From Fragilaria crotonensis (taxonomy: Eukaryota; Bacillariophyta; Fragilariophyceae; Fragilariales; Fragilariaceae), in assembly GCA_022925895.1 (NCBI GenBank), contig JAKSYS010000200.1, positions 26,294 through 90,293 on the forward strand: a DNA stretch of 64,000 nt, given 5' to 3'. The first letter of the stretch is position 1, and each line of letters opens with the position of its first letter. Below the pieces are notes generated by a model. The model was not told where the DNA came from and ran no database searches. It saw nothing but the letters and a program-made list of their open reading frames with translations. The position numbers and the translations under genes are program-made. Below are positions 1 to 11,082 of this stretch, in pieces.

Positions 1-75
1 ACGTCTCGCGCTCGCATTCTGTTGGTTCTGCGCACGTGACGGTACAGTATACTCTGGTACCAGTATCATTACATG
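1..75. other. Sequence beyond the break in element A RNase H
   Basis: On the minus strand the RNase H frame of element A runs to the box RRSHT and then stops making sense. The sequence that follows (minus) starts TGTAATGATACTGG, a plausible TG-type LTR start of another inserted element. Only 75 bases are visible, so this is inference. Confidence 0.3.
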
Positions 76-1243
76 TGTGTGACCTTCGCGTTACCACATT
101 CCCAGCGTGATTAGCATCCACAAATACGTGTAACGCCACAGGGTTCCCCAATGGTTCAGGCATCTTCGGTGGCAATTCCTCTTCAAGCTGTTGATAAAAC
201 GAGGACCAATCTGGTCGATGGTTAGTCGGTGTAACAGGCACAGGGTCAGTTGGATCAAATATGATTTGTGACTTGTCATGCTTATTCAAGTAAGCAAACA
301 CATGATATACGGCTTCGAGATGTCCCATACGTGGCAACGCCAAATGCTGCGAGAGCAAAGCTACCTCGGTATAAATGTCAATGCGTCCCAGCTTGACTGC
401 CCATCTCAGAACTCCGATGAGGTTCTGATATTGCGATGCATATTGGTCATCGCATTCATCTGTCGTGTCAACCTCCGGTCGATAAGTCGTACTTGGAAAC
501 GGTGTTTTTGCAGTTGACTTGAATCCTCGACCTTCCTCTCGCAACAATAACTTTCCATTTTTGACAGCATTTCGGACATACGTGTGTGCCGAGAATGACC
601 AGTATTCACGTCCCGTTGGGTCACCCGGCCTCATTACCTTCTCAACATCAGCCCCCAAATATCTAGTCGGAGGACCGATGCTCGCTGGGTTCAATTCGTA
701 AGCTGCCTGTATCGACTTGAGGTGCTCTGTCGGCTCGTGTGAAATGATCAAAACATCATCAACGTAAACAAGAATCTACTCATAATACTTAAACCCATTC
801 GGCTTTGCAAAAGCTCTGCGATAGACGTCAGGGTCGGCTATTGTTGGCTCAAACCCCATGTCCCAAATCGTAGCGATAAACATTGACCTCCAAGATGAGC
901 CACTCGACTTCAATCCACATAAAGCATGCACTACCTTCACTACCATACCTTGCCTTGAACCGAACTCAGGCCCAGCGACAAACCATACGCGCTCGCGACA
1001 TGGTGCATTTAAGTATGCATTCCCGATATCGCAAGCCATGATGTCCAAATCATTCAATGCCGCCAACAAGAAGGCAAGCCTCACGCTGTCACGACTTACG
1101 ACACTTGAATATGTAATGCTTGCGGGTGGTTCAGTCATATGTCCGCCAGCCACGAAACGCGCCTTTTGTGTTAAGTCCATCTTAACATCGAATATCATAT
1201 GGTGCTTTATTTCCTGGAACCCAACGTAGTCGCCCTTTGACAA
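76..1243 (-). pseudogene. Element A reverse transcriptase and RNase H (broken)
   Basis: Read on the minus strand from 1243, the RT begins with the FQEIKHHMIFDVKMDL block, passes the ARFVAGGH and SVVSRDSVRLAFLLAALNDLD blocks and the ALCGLKSSG box, and reaches the catalytic YVDD box near 757-770. An in-frame TAG lies a few codons before YVDD (near 777), where relatives have Tyr. The frame then continues through the LIGVLRW block to the RNase H VDANHAG box and RRSHT, where it breaks at about 75. A single-base shift separates it from the upstream linker at about 1243. RT copies the element RNA and RNase H removes it, but this copy cannot do so intact. Confidence 0.75.
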
Positions 1244-1593
1244 ACTCTCTCTCGTATCTGTTCTGGAGTTACACTTTCATCGTAATCAAACGCAATCATT
1301 ACCTTTTTCATCTCTTTTTGGATTGCCTTCCACCAAAAGTCTGTGCCTATTTCCTTGTCAATCTGTAACGCTTCTTGTACCCGAATGTGGAAGTCTCACA
1401 CCATACTTGTGACTTGTCTTCCAGTAACGACTCTTTACCTCACCAATGATCCGATTCCTGATTCGCCGTGTTTGAGATACCCACCATTTGAAGGCAGGCT
1501 CCTCCTGAATGTGATTAGCCACTGCATATTCAGCCAACTCAATTGGATTGGAGTCCTTAACATGTTTGAGATCAACCCAATCGGATGATCCAT
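1244..1593 (-). pseudogene. Element A chromodomain-like half and RT N-terminus
   Basis: On the minus strand, right after the B insertion, the frame reads GSSDWVDLKHVKDSNPIELAEYAV. This is the second half of the chromodomain-like linker (here shown in text as consecutive short blocks GSSDWVDL, KHVKDSNP, IELAEYAV). It is followed by the KSRYWKTSHKYGVRLP block and a frameshift near 1385, then the TDFWWKAIQKEMKKV block leading into RT. The first half of the same linker lies across B at 8164-8410. The codon is split exactly at the 6-bp target duplication, so the two pieces were one gene. Confidence 0.7.
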
Positions 1594-2033
1594 TGTGATG
1601 ATAACCAGTTACAGTCGTATCGCTATGCCAATGCAAGTATTTGTACTGTATGGTATCATGAAGAAAACATGAATGAATGTCCTAATAATGACCGTTGAAT
1701 GAATGTCCGATGACCAATGACCGTTGGTGAATGACCCATGATTAACAATGTCCAATGACCCCGGAATAATTATGGTATGTGGAGACTATGACCCATTGAG
1801 TTGGTCTTGGAACTCTCAATGACCATTCAATGCAGTCATGGGTACCAATGACCAATCAATGCAGTCTTCTGTATCAATGACCATTCACTTTGGTCTTGGG
1901 TTCCATTAATGGCTCACTTCAGAAAATTCATTTATAATGCACACAATACTTTTTGCTTGATTTTTGTTAAAGCCCTACCCTGTTATTTTGCTAAGCACTT
2001 GTTAGCTCTGTTAAGATAACCGGGTAAATCACA
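1594..2033 (+). repeat. Element B 5' LTR
   Basis: The LTR is 440 bp, begins TGTGATGATAACC and ends GGGTAAATCACA, with TGTGA/TCACA inverted ends. It is rich in the short motif AATGACC (about seven copies between roughly 1690 and 1890), which could be a cluster of transcription-factor sites. The same sequence recurs at 7724-8163. Confidence 0.93.
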
Positions 2034-2048
2034 CGCTCCTCTGCGCCA
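2034..2048 (+). promoter_or_regulatory. Element B candidate primer-binding site
   Basis: The bases directly after the LTR are CGCTCCTCTGCGCCA. The reverse complement, TGGCGCAGAGGAGCG, looks like a tRNA D-arm (GCGCAG..GG.AGCG), as in methionine tRNAs, but the match is by eye and imperfect. Position after the LTR is the main evidence. Confidence 0.4.
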
Positions 2049-2085
2049 AGTAACAACAAAGAAGACCAAGACAACATCTCCCAAC

Positions 2086-3366
2086 ATGCCTCCAGCATTT
2101 GCTCGCTCCTGCCCTTGCCATTGAAGGACTACTGGACTATACCAAGTCTGAACATGCCAAGATCTACAAGAGTGGAATCCATCAAGTCTCTGATGACCCC
2201 TTTGACTGCGAACCTGAAGGTCTCTACCAGTTCCTCAAGGATGTTCATGACAGAGCTGATGAGATGGGGTGGACTGAAGGCATACTCAAGGTCACTCTCA
2301 ATGGTGGTGAGGAAAATGAAAAGAGGAGCCATTTATGGAAAACTATGGCGCGCTTACGCTTGAGCAGGTTGTGGAATCTGAGCTCCAGTACATTGATGAA
2401 GGTGGAAGACCAGCTCAAGATACATACATGTTGTACAAGTGTCTCATGGCATCCCTTACCAATGAAGCAAGGAAGAAAGTTACAATCTGGTCCAACCAGT
2501 ATCGCATTGGAGAGAACAAGGAATGTAGTGGGGTGGCCCTGCTCAAGATCATCATCAGGGAGAGCCACTTGGACACCAATGCCACCACGAACCAGATCCG
2601 AACAAAGCTCTCAAGCTTGGACTCATACATTACAACAATTGACAGCGACATTGGCCGTTTCAACCAGTATGTCAAGCTTCTTGTCCAGTCGCTTACTGCA
2701 AGGAACCAGACAACTTCTGACCTGTTGATCAACTTGTTCAAGGGCTATGGTGCAGTCAGTGATGAAGTTTTTCGGGCTTGGTTACTTCGAAAGCAGGATG
2801 ACCATGAAGAAGGTGAGGAAATCACTCCTGATGAACTCATGCAGGCTGCAAAGAACAAATATGACACCATGGTGGAAAAGGGGATCTGGAATGCTCCAAC
2901 CGCTGAAGAGAAGATTGTTGCCCTAGAAGCAAAGCTTGAATCAACAGTGAAGAATCTCAACAAGAAAGTCTCTGCCAAACTTGGAAAGAAGAAGGGAGGT
3001 AAGAAGGCAACAAAGAATGATAAAGGAAAAGGAAAGAAATCTGATTCCAAGTCTGAAGACCATCCCAAGATGTGGCCAGCACCAAAAGCTGGAGACAAGA
3101 AGGAGGTGGAATTCAAGGGTCATACCTGGTATTGGTGTGGCAAAGACACAGGTGGAAAATGTGAGAAGTGGCGTGCACACAAGCCCAAGGAATGCAAGGG
3201 CATGGCCGCATCCACAGGTGGAGGAGAGAAGAGAAAGTCAGGAGACAACACCAATGATGATCGAAAGAAGGCAACCTTTGCCAAGAAGCTCAAGGTTGCA
3301 AAGGCATATGTGGCCAAGATTGAGCAGCAGGCGGCAGATTGCTCATCAGGTGAAGAAACAGATTGA
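2086..3366 (+). pseudogene. Element B Gag (frameshifted)
   Basis: I take the ATG at 2086, the first after the LTR and primer site. The frame shifts at about 2100 and again near 2325, then stays open to the UGA at 3364-3366. The central part (from about 2340) is a UBN2-like capsid region with the QDTYMLYKCLMASLTNEAR block. A Lys-rich stretch follows, then one knuckle of Cys and His residues (C at GKDTGG, C at EKWRAH, final C at KPKEC) near 3130-3200. Gag forms the particle in the cytoplasm and packages the RNA. The stop is in the same frame as pol. Confidence 0.8.
3364..3366 (+). other. In-frame UGA between Gag and Pol, element B
   Basis: Gag ends GAT-UGA-CUC and the downstream protease frame is the same frame with no other stop in between (the next ATG is at 3397). 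UGA followed by C is the leakiest stop context known in eukaryotes. Readthrough is inferred, not shown. Confidence 0.6.
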
Positions 3367-4746
3367 CTCCTTGGGTGGACCAACCTTCCAGCAGCAATGG
3401 TAACAGGTCTACTAGCGCTGATCTGTTGGTCTCAACCCTATCCCTTTCTCCTACTACTACTCATGATCAACCTGAAGAATGAAATGCCAACTGCAAGAGC
3501 AAGCAACATCATCCAGCAAACAATGTGGAAGATATGGATGCAATCTCTGCAAGGAATGGCAATCTCTATAAACTGGGTCCTGACACCAACTAAACGAACA
3601 AAGAAGACAAAATCGGTGTTGATGGATCAAGTACAATCAACAATATGGACCTTGATATACTCAATGTGCGACAATGTTGGCGACATGATCTTAAAAGCAA
3701 CAGCATCAAACAACAAGAGACAACGGCTGACAGCAGCGCTCAAAAGGCACAGATCAAGAAGCAGGGTGATGGCCCTTGCAATGTCTGTGCTGGCAATGCA
3801 AGCAGATGTGAAGACGGACACTGAGCGCAGAGTTAGATTCGACACAGACTCCGAATGGGTTGGCGTTGACAACCGCTGTTCAGGATGCATCTCTCATGTG
3901 AGGTCGGACTTCATTGGTAACCTCAAACGTTGCAACAGAGTTATCAAAGGATTTGGAGGTTCAAGAACGACAAACGTGAAAATGGGAACAATACGCTGGA
4001 AGTGGGAAGATGATCAAGGAAGACCGCATTCTTTCGACATCCCGAATTCATACTATGTTCCTGAAGGAAAGCTACGTTTACTGAGCCCCCAACACTGGTC
4101 GCAGTCGCAAACCAAGAGTCGAAAAGGACGAGCGACGTGCGGTGAACAAACAAATGGAAACGAATGCATCTTGTATTGGAATGACGGACAGAACCAACTG
4201 CACATTGAACTAAGCCGTGTCAACAATGTTGCCTCTTTTCCGCTGGCGCATGGTTTTGAACAGTTTGGAGCTTTTTGTTGTGAAGCAGCTCTGGATAATC
4301 CATCAGACGACCCAATCGCAATGCCAAGTACCATCATCTCTGATGATGAAGACGACCACGATGAGGTGACGGCGAAAGCCCCACTGCCGTGGCAGTCAAC
4401 TTGGCAACCTGCAACGAGGCGTCAACAGGAAAAATTCATTGCTTCTGAGATTGAGTTCGCCCTAAACGGACCATCCACAACTCCTCCAGGAGGGGAAACA
4501 AGCACAAACTCAAAAGAAATCATCAATGCGAACACCCCAAACGTCATAATTGACGAGGAGGAGCGACAACCACAGTCGGAGATGGCCGAACTGCTCGCAA
4601 CCCATTTCAAATATGGGCACCTACCCATGCGAAAGTTGCAAGAGATGGCAAAACAAGGGATTCTCCCAAAGCGTCTCGCACAATGCAACCTTCCTACGTG
4701 CTCAGCATGTCTCTATGCAAAAGCAACGCGGAAACCATGGAGGTAA
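3367..4746 (+). CDS. Element B protease and integrase zinc finger
   Basis: This open frame follows the gag UGA. The protease centre reads WVGVDNRCSGCIS near 3855-3890, so the usual D-S/T-G is D-N-R, a variant seen in some algal copia elements. Protease cleaves the polyprotein inside the particle. The C-terminal part holds the integrase finger: H at ATHFKYGH (two His) and the Cys pair in CSAC about 30 residues later, near 4600-4715. This is the ordinary HHCC arrangement that the other copia elements in the window lack. The frame is lost around 4715-4746, just before the catalytic core. The first Met after the UGA is at 3397. Confidence 0.75.
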   Translation, partial: LLGWTNLPAAMVTGLLALICWSQPYPFLLLLLMINLKNEMPTARASNIIQQTMWKIWMQSLQGMAISINWVLTPTKRTKKTKSVLMDQVQSTIWTLIYSMCDNVGDMILKATASNNKRQRLTAALKRHRSRSRVMALAMSVLAMQADVKTDTERRVRFDTDSEWVGVDNRCSGCISHVRSDFIGNLKRCNRVIKGFGGSRTTNVKMGTIRWKWEDDQGRPHSFDIPNSYYVPEGKLRLLSPQHWSQSQTKSRKGRATCGEQTNGNECILYWNDGQNQLHIELSRVNNVASFPLAHGFEQFGAFCCEAALDNPSDDPIAMPSTIISDDEDDHDEVTAKAPLPWQSTWQPATRRQQEKFIASEIEFALNGPSTTPPGGETSTNSKEIINANTPNVIIDEEERQPQSEMAELLATHFKYGHLPMRKLQEMAKQGILPKRLAQCNLPTCSACLYAKATRKPWR

Positions 4747-5621
4747 GACTGCGAAAGACAGATCAGAAGATGAAAGAGCATCAAGGCCAGGGCAAGTCAT
4801 ATCAATTGACCAATTGGTGTCTCCAACGCCAGGTCTCATTGCTCAGATGACAGGGTTCCTGACCACAAAGCGATACAAGTATGCAACTGTGTTTGTGGAT
4901 CAGTTCAGCAGGCTGGGTTTTGTCTACCTGCAAAAGACAGCATCAGCAGAGGAGACAATTGAAGCAAAGAAAGCATTCGAGTCCTACGCCAAAAGGCATG
5001 GCGTTATTGTCGAAAATTACCTCGCTGACAATGGGATCTTCAAGGCCCACAAATGGGTTGAAGCTTGCAAGAATGATGCGCAAGGGCTAACGTTTGCAGG
5101 CGTCAACGCTCACCACCAAAATGGTGTAGCAGAGCGTCGAATTTGTGAGTTGCAGGACATGGCCAGAACAATGCTTATCCATGCAAACTCGCGATGGCCA
5201 GATGCCATCACTGCAAACCTCTGGCCGTATGCCGTGAGAGCAGCAAATGATGCAATTAACCACTCTCCCAAGCATGCAGGATCCAGAGAGAAGAAGTCCA
5301 ATGGAAATCTTTGCCAAGACACGCGTGGTTGCTAATCCAAAGCACTGGAAGCCGTTTGGATGCCCAGTTTATGTTTTGGAAAGTGATCTGCAAAGTGGAC
5401 AACCATTCCACAAATGGAAGAGCCGCTCGCGCGTTGGCATATACATTGGCAAGTCCCCACAACACGGACGCAATATTGCTCTCGTCTTGAGCTTGGAGAC
5501 AGGATTGGTCAGCCCGCAATTCCATGTGGCATATGACCCCAATTTCCAAACGGTCAAAGAAATAGCGACCAAGTCAAGATGGCAAAACAAGGCAGGATTT
5601 GTCACTCAGAGGGGAGCCTGA
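4712..5621 (+). pseudogene. Element B integrase core and C-terminal region
   Basis: The core runs in one frame from about 4745 to 5335 with the three acidic residues in VISIDQLV (D), YLADNGIF (D) and NGVAERRI (E), the DDE triad that joins element DNA to target DNA. A shift near 5300 leads into the C-terminal region (5247-5621 frame) with KHWKPFGCPVYVL and GIYIGKSPQHGR, typical copia integrase tail blocks. The breaks at both ends are single-base shifts. Confidence 0.75.
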
Positions 5622-7688
5622 GACAAAACAAAAGACAACTGCAAAAGATGCCAGCAGATCTTACAATCAAAAGAAATTGGCATCAACCTCAGAGGGAGCA
5701 CGAGAACGTACAGACTCCAGAAAGAGGAAACGGCAGGAGACAATTGACAATGGCAAGGATACGGCAGGTACTCCGGAGTCGCAAGAAAGCAAACCACCAG
5801 CTGCAGCAAACGTTGGGAGTGACGGCTCACCAACATCCCAAACAATCAGAGGTGATGGCCCTGAGAAGACGGATAAGAACTTCAAAGTACAAATTACGAG
5901 GTTCGGTCGAAAGACAAAGCCGGTATCCAGATTGGTTGATGCAATGGTTGCTGAGGTTGTAGACCTCACATCAGGAGATATACCTGGAGAGCTCTTTTGC
6001 ATCCAAGCAATGTTCCCTGATGATCAATACGATCACATGAATCCTCTCCTGGCACATAAGGCGGTGTCTGATCCCGACACCCTTTATTACCATCAGGCAA
6101 TGAAAGAACCCGATCGAGAAAGGTTCAAAGAAGGGATGAAGAAGGAGATTGACGATCAATTTGCGAATGGCAACTTCACAGTTGTCCATAGATCTGAAGT
6201 CCCACCAGACCAAACGGTGTTGCCTGCAGTATGGCAAATGAAACGAAAGCGAGACGTCCGCACTGGAGATCAAAAAGTACAAGGCGAGACTCAACATTGA
6301 TGGGTCCCTAATGAGACATGGTGAACATTACGATCAAACGTATTCGCCAGTCGCCTCGTGGAACTCGGTCCGCATGCTGTTGACACTCACTGCTGTGCAT
6401 GGATGGTACACGAAGCAGATTGATTTCGTTCAAGCTTTCGCTCAAGCTCCAGTTGAGAAGACACTTTATATGAAGGTCCCTGCTGGGGTGACACTTGAGG
6501 ATGGGGCAAACCCTCAAGACTATGTCCTCAAGATCCACCGAAACATATATGGCCAAAAACAAGCCGGAAGAGTCTGGAATAAGTATCTGGTAGACAAACT
6601 TGTCAATGAACTCGGATTCAAGCAGTCTAAGGTCGATGAGTGTGTGTTCTATCGTGGAAAAACACTTTTACGTCCTGTACACAGATGACAGCTTACTTGC
6701 CGGACCAGATCCAAAGGAAATACAAAAGGTAATTGATGAACTGCAGGGAAAAGCAAAGTTGGCGATCACAGTTGAGGGAGACTTGGCAGACTTTCTGGGA
6801 GTCAATATTGATCGGCGATCAGACGGCTCAATACACCTAAGTCAGCCACATCTGATTGACCAGATCCTTGATGACCTCAGAATGAATGACAAATCCACAA
6901 AGATCAGAACAACACCCGCAGCCTCATCAAAGTTGCTTGCAAGACATTCCAATTCACCAAACTTTGACGGTTCATTCAACTACCGCTCTGTGATTGGAAA
7001 ATTGAATTACCTGGAGAAGGCTACGCGGAGTGACATATCGTATGCAGTACATCAGTGCGCCCGTTTCGTGTCGGATCCGAAAAAGGAACATGGTAATGCT
7101 GTGAGATGGCTTGGACGATACTTAAAGGGAACGCGCAACAAAGGCACAATAATGAGACCAATCGCCAAAAAGGACCTTGAGGTTTTTGTTGATGCAAGCT
7201 TCTGTGGAGACTGGGATCCCACAGATGCGGCAAATGACAGAGACACAGCAAGGTCGCGACATGGGTACATAATCAATTATGCCGGATGTCCTCTTCTCTG
7301 GAAGTCGCAGCTACAGACAGAAATTGCCATGTCCTCAACAGAGAGCGAATACACTGGGCTCAGCTATGCGCTACGCGATGCTATCCCCATAATGGAACTG
7401 CTCAAAGAAATGAAACGCATGGGCTACCCTATTCGAATGGCAGAAGCCAAAGTGCATTGTCGCGTTTTTGAAGACAACAGCGGTGCGCTTGAAATGGCAA
7501 AGATCCACAAGTACCGTCCGAGGACAAAGCATCTGAATGTGAAATTACATCACTTTCGTGACTATGTTGAGCGTGGGGAAATTTCTATTCATGACATTGC
7601 AACACAGGACCAACCAGCAGATTTCTTGACTAAGGCACTCAACGAGGATACACTGACCAAGCACAGAAGAAAAGTTCTTGGATGGTGA
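5599..7688 (+). pseudogene. Element B reverse transcriptase and RNase H
   Basis: The first part (5599-6300) holds the variable linker and the start of RT (KEGMKKEIDDQF). A shift near 6265 moves to the frame with YDQTYSPVASWNSVRMLL and the IYGQKQAGRVWN box, and another near 6655 to the frame with the catalytic YTDD box (about 6683). That last frame is open to the stop at 7686-7688. It contains RNase H with VDASFCG (D), SSTESEY (E), EDNSGA (D) and RTKHLNVK, all expected residues. The enzyme set is complete apart from frameshifts. Confidence 0.8.
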
Positions 7689-7714
7689 AGTCAACATTCT
7701 ATCGCATTGGACGC

Positions 7715-7723
7715 GAGAGGGAG
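7715..7723 (+). promoter_or_regulatory. Element B polypurine tract
   Basis: GAGAGGGAG lies directly before the 3' LTR and would prime plus-strand DNA synthesis. Confidence 0.75.
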
Positions 7724-8163
7724 TGTGATGATAACCAGTTACAGTCGTATTGCTATGCCAATGCAAGTATTTGTACTGTATGGTATCATGAAGAAAACAT
7801 GAATGAATGTCCTAATAATGACCGTTGAATGAATGTCCGATGACCAATGACCGTTGGTGAATGACCCGTGATTAACAATGTCCAATGACCCCGGAATAAT
7901 TATGGTATGTGGAGACTATGACCCATTGAGTTGGTCTTGGAACTCTCAATGACCATTCAATGCAGTCATGGGTACCAATGACCAATCAATGCAGTCTTCT
8001 GTATCAATGACCATTCACTTTGGTCTTGGGTTCCATTAATGGCTCACTTCAGAAAATTCATTTATAATGCACACAATACTTTTTGCTTGATTTTTGTTAA
8101 AGCCCTACCCTGTTATTTTGCTAAGCACTTGTTAGCTCTGGTAAGATAACCGGGTAAATCACA
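7724..8163 (+). repeat. Element B 3' LTR
   Basis: 440-bp copy of the 1594-2033 LTR with three visible substitutions. It is followed by ATCCAT, the second copy of the target duplication. Confidence 0.93.
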
Positions 8164-8410
8164 ATCCATCTTTCCATCTACAGAGTATTTTCCATCCTTT
8201 TGTCGTATTCTTTGGTATACGTCGTCCACGTTTAGTTGTCAGATATCCATTGTCAATCCGCACAGCTCTTCCATCACGTTTATGGTCGATTGTTTCATCA
8301 AGAATAGCTTGACGGCAACCTGCGTCATCACATTGTGCAAAGATATTTTCTGCAATCACAGTCGCATGGTACCGCATCACTGTTCCATCTTCTAACTCGC
8401 ACTCGTACAC
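8164..8410 (-). pseudogene. Element A chromodomain-like first half
   Basis: The minus-strand frame contains DETIDHKRDG, then TTKGWKILCRWKDG, ending at the B insertion. Together with GSSDWVDLKHVKD at 1593 it forms the pattern EIxDHx(n)WxxxxxWKDGSSxWxxLKxxK seen in C, D, E and F, which resembles a chromodomain. A frameshift near 8410 separates it from the upstream piece. Confidence 0.65.
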
Positions 8411-9462
8411 ACGTGTGTATCCAGCAAAGGATTCAAATTTCGCTTACCTATTGGGTTTCCATCGTTGTCCCTTGCTCTCTTGATAACCTTTGCCGTGGTA
8501 GGTTCACCATTTTGGTTCACAAGAAATTCAGAGCTCAGGTATTGATCAAACGAATCAAACTCAACATCATCGGCATCCAGCTTAGCCGGTTGATACATGT
8601 CCCCGTATTCCGCATCTGCCGGAATATGTGCATCAGCCGGATCGACGTCAGCTGGGAGGTCGTCGTCTTGAACATAGAAAACAGGGTAAGGGTGTTCGAT
8701 GTGAAAGTCAGTATCACTCAGCCGTGTGAGAAGCGTATCGTCAAAGGTGGATACACGGGCACGAGTTGCATTAGTCACCAAATCAGAGAAGGTGATATGG
8801 TGGACAGTTGACCGCGCAATCACGCGACCGGATTCTGTCAGTATCCAATACGTCATGTCACTTCCCACGCGGTGTGCAATTCCAAGCCAACGTCCAATAC
8901 GGGCTTGTTCGTTAGTCATATCGGTCTTAACTTGATCCCAGTGCCAAACGCAATCGTAAAAAGTCGAAATCCATGTCGTAGGCACTCGCGTCTCGAAGTA
9001 TACAGTCGTTCCGTCCATGTGAAATGGTATATGCAATTCATCGGTTGAAATCCCGAATGGTCTGGTATTGTCCGTTGGATCGTCCGATACGGCAATGCCA
9101 AAGTGTCTCAATTGGTTAGGATTGATCAAACTCATTTTCATTCGCTTACCGTACCATAAAACTTCATTAAAATATAATATCACCGTTTCTGCGGTAGATT
9201 CATCGGTACACGCAGTAACAGCATTCACAACTGCCACATTTATAATTGGTTGATAGTCAGACATGTAAGGGGTTACATCACACTGTTCTCCTGTAAATGC
9301 CAACACCATGAAATTTGGGCCAGCGACGCATGTATCGGCATGTGAATCCATCTCACAGCGTGCGACTGTGCCCTCGTCGCTCAAAAACTCTCCTCGGGAC
9401 ATTGCGTGGATCAATCGACTCCGGTCTCCAGATTGAATCGTTGCCACATTATGCCCCACCAC
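8392..9462 (-). pseudogene. Element A protease fused to integrase remnant (core deleted)
   Basis: The minus-strand frame starts at about 9462. The protease centre CEMDSHADTCVAG sits near residue 39 (about 9331-9348). The protease region continues through NPNQLRHFG to the RVPTTW block, where other elements go on for about 360 more codons of integrase. Here the frame jumps at about 8970 straight to FYDCVWHWDQ and the post-integrase block IGRWLGIAHRVG. The DDE core is therefore absent without loss of frame. An acidic spacer follows, up to NPLLDTHV, where a shift ends the frame. Confidence 0.8.
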
Positions 9463-9510
9463 TTCGCATGAGCAGAGTGATGGGGTTGTTAGTCAATATT
9501 GTTGATCACG

Positions 9511-10884
9511 TCAAGGGCCGAATCGACCACCCGCACGACCTCCACGATCGGAACCTGTACTGTTAAATGATACGCGGGAGGAAACATTGGATGCTGCATC
9601 AGCATCATACTCAACGATCTCAGTAGAATTGCTTGCGCCTGCCGCAGCAATCGTACGAGGTTGTTCGTTCGAGCGTTGGTCACCCGTAGACAAGCGCCCA
9701 CCGCGACCAGTGTATGACCCGCGATCACCTTGTCCACGGCCTCCACCACGACCACTGAAACGACCAGACCCTCGGTTGTTAAGATACTCACGGCGCTGAT
9801 AGATATACGTGTGTCCGCCAACCAAGCGCAACTTGTCCCACTCGTCGGCTGTGAAATTACGGTGAATATCAGACACCGTTCATCATCACCTTCATACGAC
9901 TGTTTCCGCTGTTATTGCCGCGCCCGTTATTTCGACCGCGGTTATTAGCACGACCACCACCACCTCGCGTGTTTCGACTGTAAGTTGTGGTGGCTCCTAT
10001 AGAGCGCTTGTTTTTCCCTGGCTCTTTTGACGCAAAACGACTCGACACTGTTCGCGAAAGGGTAAGACAAGCACCATCGAAGTCATTCACATACTTGTCC
10101 CTAATGATCCCTATCGTCGTTTGTACCTGAATATCATCACATTTGATGCTACGAAGCAATGTCTGTACCTTTTGTTGCACATACATCGGTTGACCCGCAT
10201 CGGCCAACTCCTTGAATGCTTCATTCATCCGAGTCAAGTATTTCTCGAAAGGGAACGAGGCTTCACTTTTCCAGAACAATGCTTCGAGCTTGGCATTCGC
10301 TGACGCTGCACGCCTCATGTCATGTGCTTCACCCACGTAGTGTTCACGTAATAACAAATGCGCAGCCCTCCTGCCATCACCATCTGCGACCTTTTCAAAC
10401 CACGTTACTCCATCTGTTTTGGTGAGGAGGTCCTTAAAGAGGTGGTATACCTCTCTATTGTCATCCTTAAACTGGGGGGTATCGAACGAGGCTGCCCACA
10501 GGGTACGAGTATACTCATCCTGTGCATCCTCGGGGTCGGCGTCAACAGGGCGAATCACATAACTCAATGGCACACCAGATTTACCTTTTCTCGAATCCAA
10601 GTAATTCGACACCTTTTTTGATCCAATTTTTGTAGTCGTTAGCATTGAATGCATCCGGATAATATAACTTACTGTCAGAGTCCTTATCGGACTTTGTCAA
10701 TGACATCTTTCGAATGAGTTCACCAATGAGTGCATCTGTGAGCTCAGTGAGGTCACACGGGGCATTATCTCGAAGTTTCTTGTTAATCCAAAACATGACT
10801 GTCTTGAGCTTCTTTGTACGTGCTAAGCCCATCTGAACCCTGGTCGCTGCAGGGGACCGCTTAGAGTTCCGGTCAGCCATAGCA
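9511..10884 (-). pseudogene. Element A Gag, main part with RGG box
   Basis: Three overlapping minus-strand frames (10880-10581, 10654-9869, 9876-9511) carry one Gag that continues from 24449-24285 across element C. The middle contains KDLLTKTDGVTWFEKVADGDGR, a helix-rich capsid-like segment (quoted as short blocks KDLLTKTDG, TWFEKVADGDGR). The end is rich in Gly, Arg and Asn (RGGGGR, GRGGGRGQG) and has no CCHC knuckle, so RNA binding probably relies on RGG repeats. Two in-frame UGA codons, UGA-CGU and UGA-CUA at about 9511 and 9493, separate it from protease. Confidence 0.75.
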
Positions 10885-10888
10885 TCAG

Positions 10889-11082
10889 TGAATTAATGTT
10901 GACGCAAGCACAACGAATCATGTAATGGACGGCATGCAACAGGATAGTTTAAAGTATATAGATCAAAAGATTGTGAGCCGCCAACATGAATACAGTTCGT
11001 CCGTACGTCGGCCAGTTTTCACCAGTGATACGTGTGACGTCATGCAATCACGATTCGAGGCGCTTCTAACGGGATTAAATCA
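10889..11082 (-). repeat. Element C 3' LTR
   Basis: 194 bp. On the minus strand it begins TGATTTAATCCCG and ends TTAATTCA. The matching copy is at 24086-24279. Confidence 0.9.

Larger units (their letters stand above)
1594..8163 (+). mobile_element. Element B: copia-type LTR retrotransposon inserted in element A
   Basis: B is bounded by 440-bp LTRs and by the 6-bp direct repeat ATCCAT at 1588-1593 and 8164-8169. It belongs to a different lineage from the other elements. Its gag has a Cys/His knuckle, its protease centre is D-N-R, its integrase has an ordinary HHCC finger, and its primer site is unrelated to GTTTATCAGACCCAA. The LTRs differ at three visible positions in 440 (C/T, A/G, T/G), so insertion is not very recent. 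About half a dozen frameshifts interrupt gag and pol. Confidence 0.9.

Noticed and set aside
1594-2033. Signs of a tRNA or other RNA gene in the LTRs
   Set aside because: No cloverleaf or internal promoter boxes were seen. The only tRNA relation is complementarity at primer sites.
10889-11082. 5' LTR of element A
   Set aside because: It lies next to an A gag block and at first looks like its LTR, but no primer site follows. The matching copy at 24086-24279, the TCAG repeats and the continuing gag frame at 24285-24449 show it is the 3' LTR of C.
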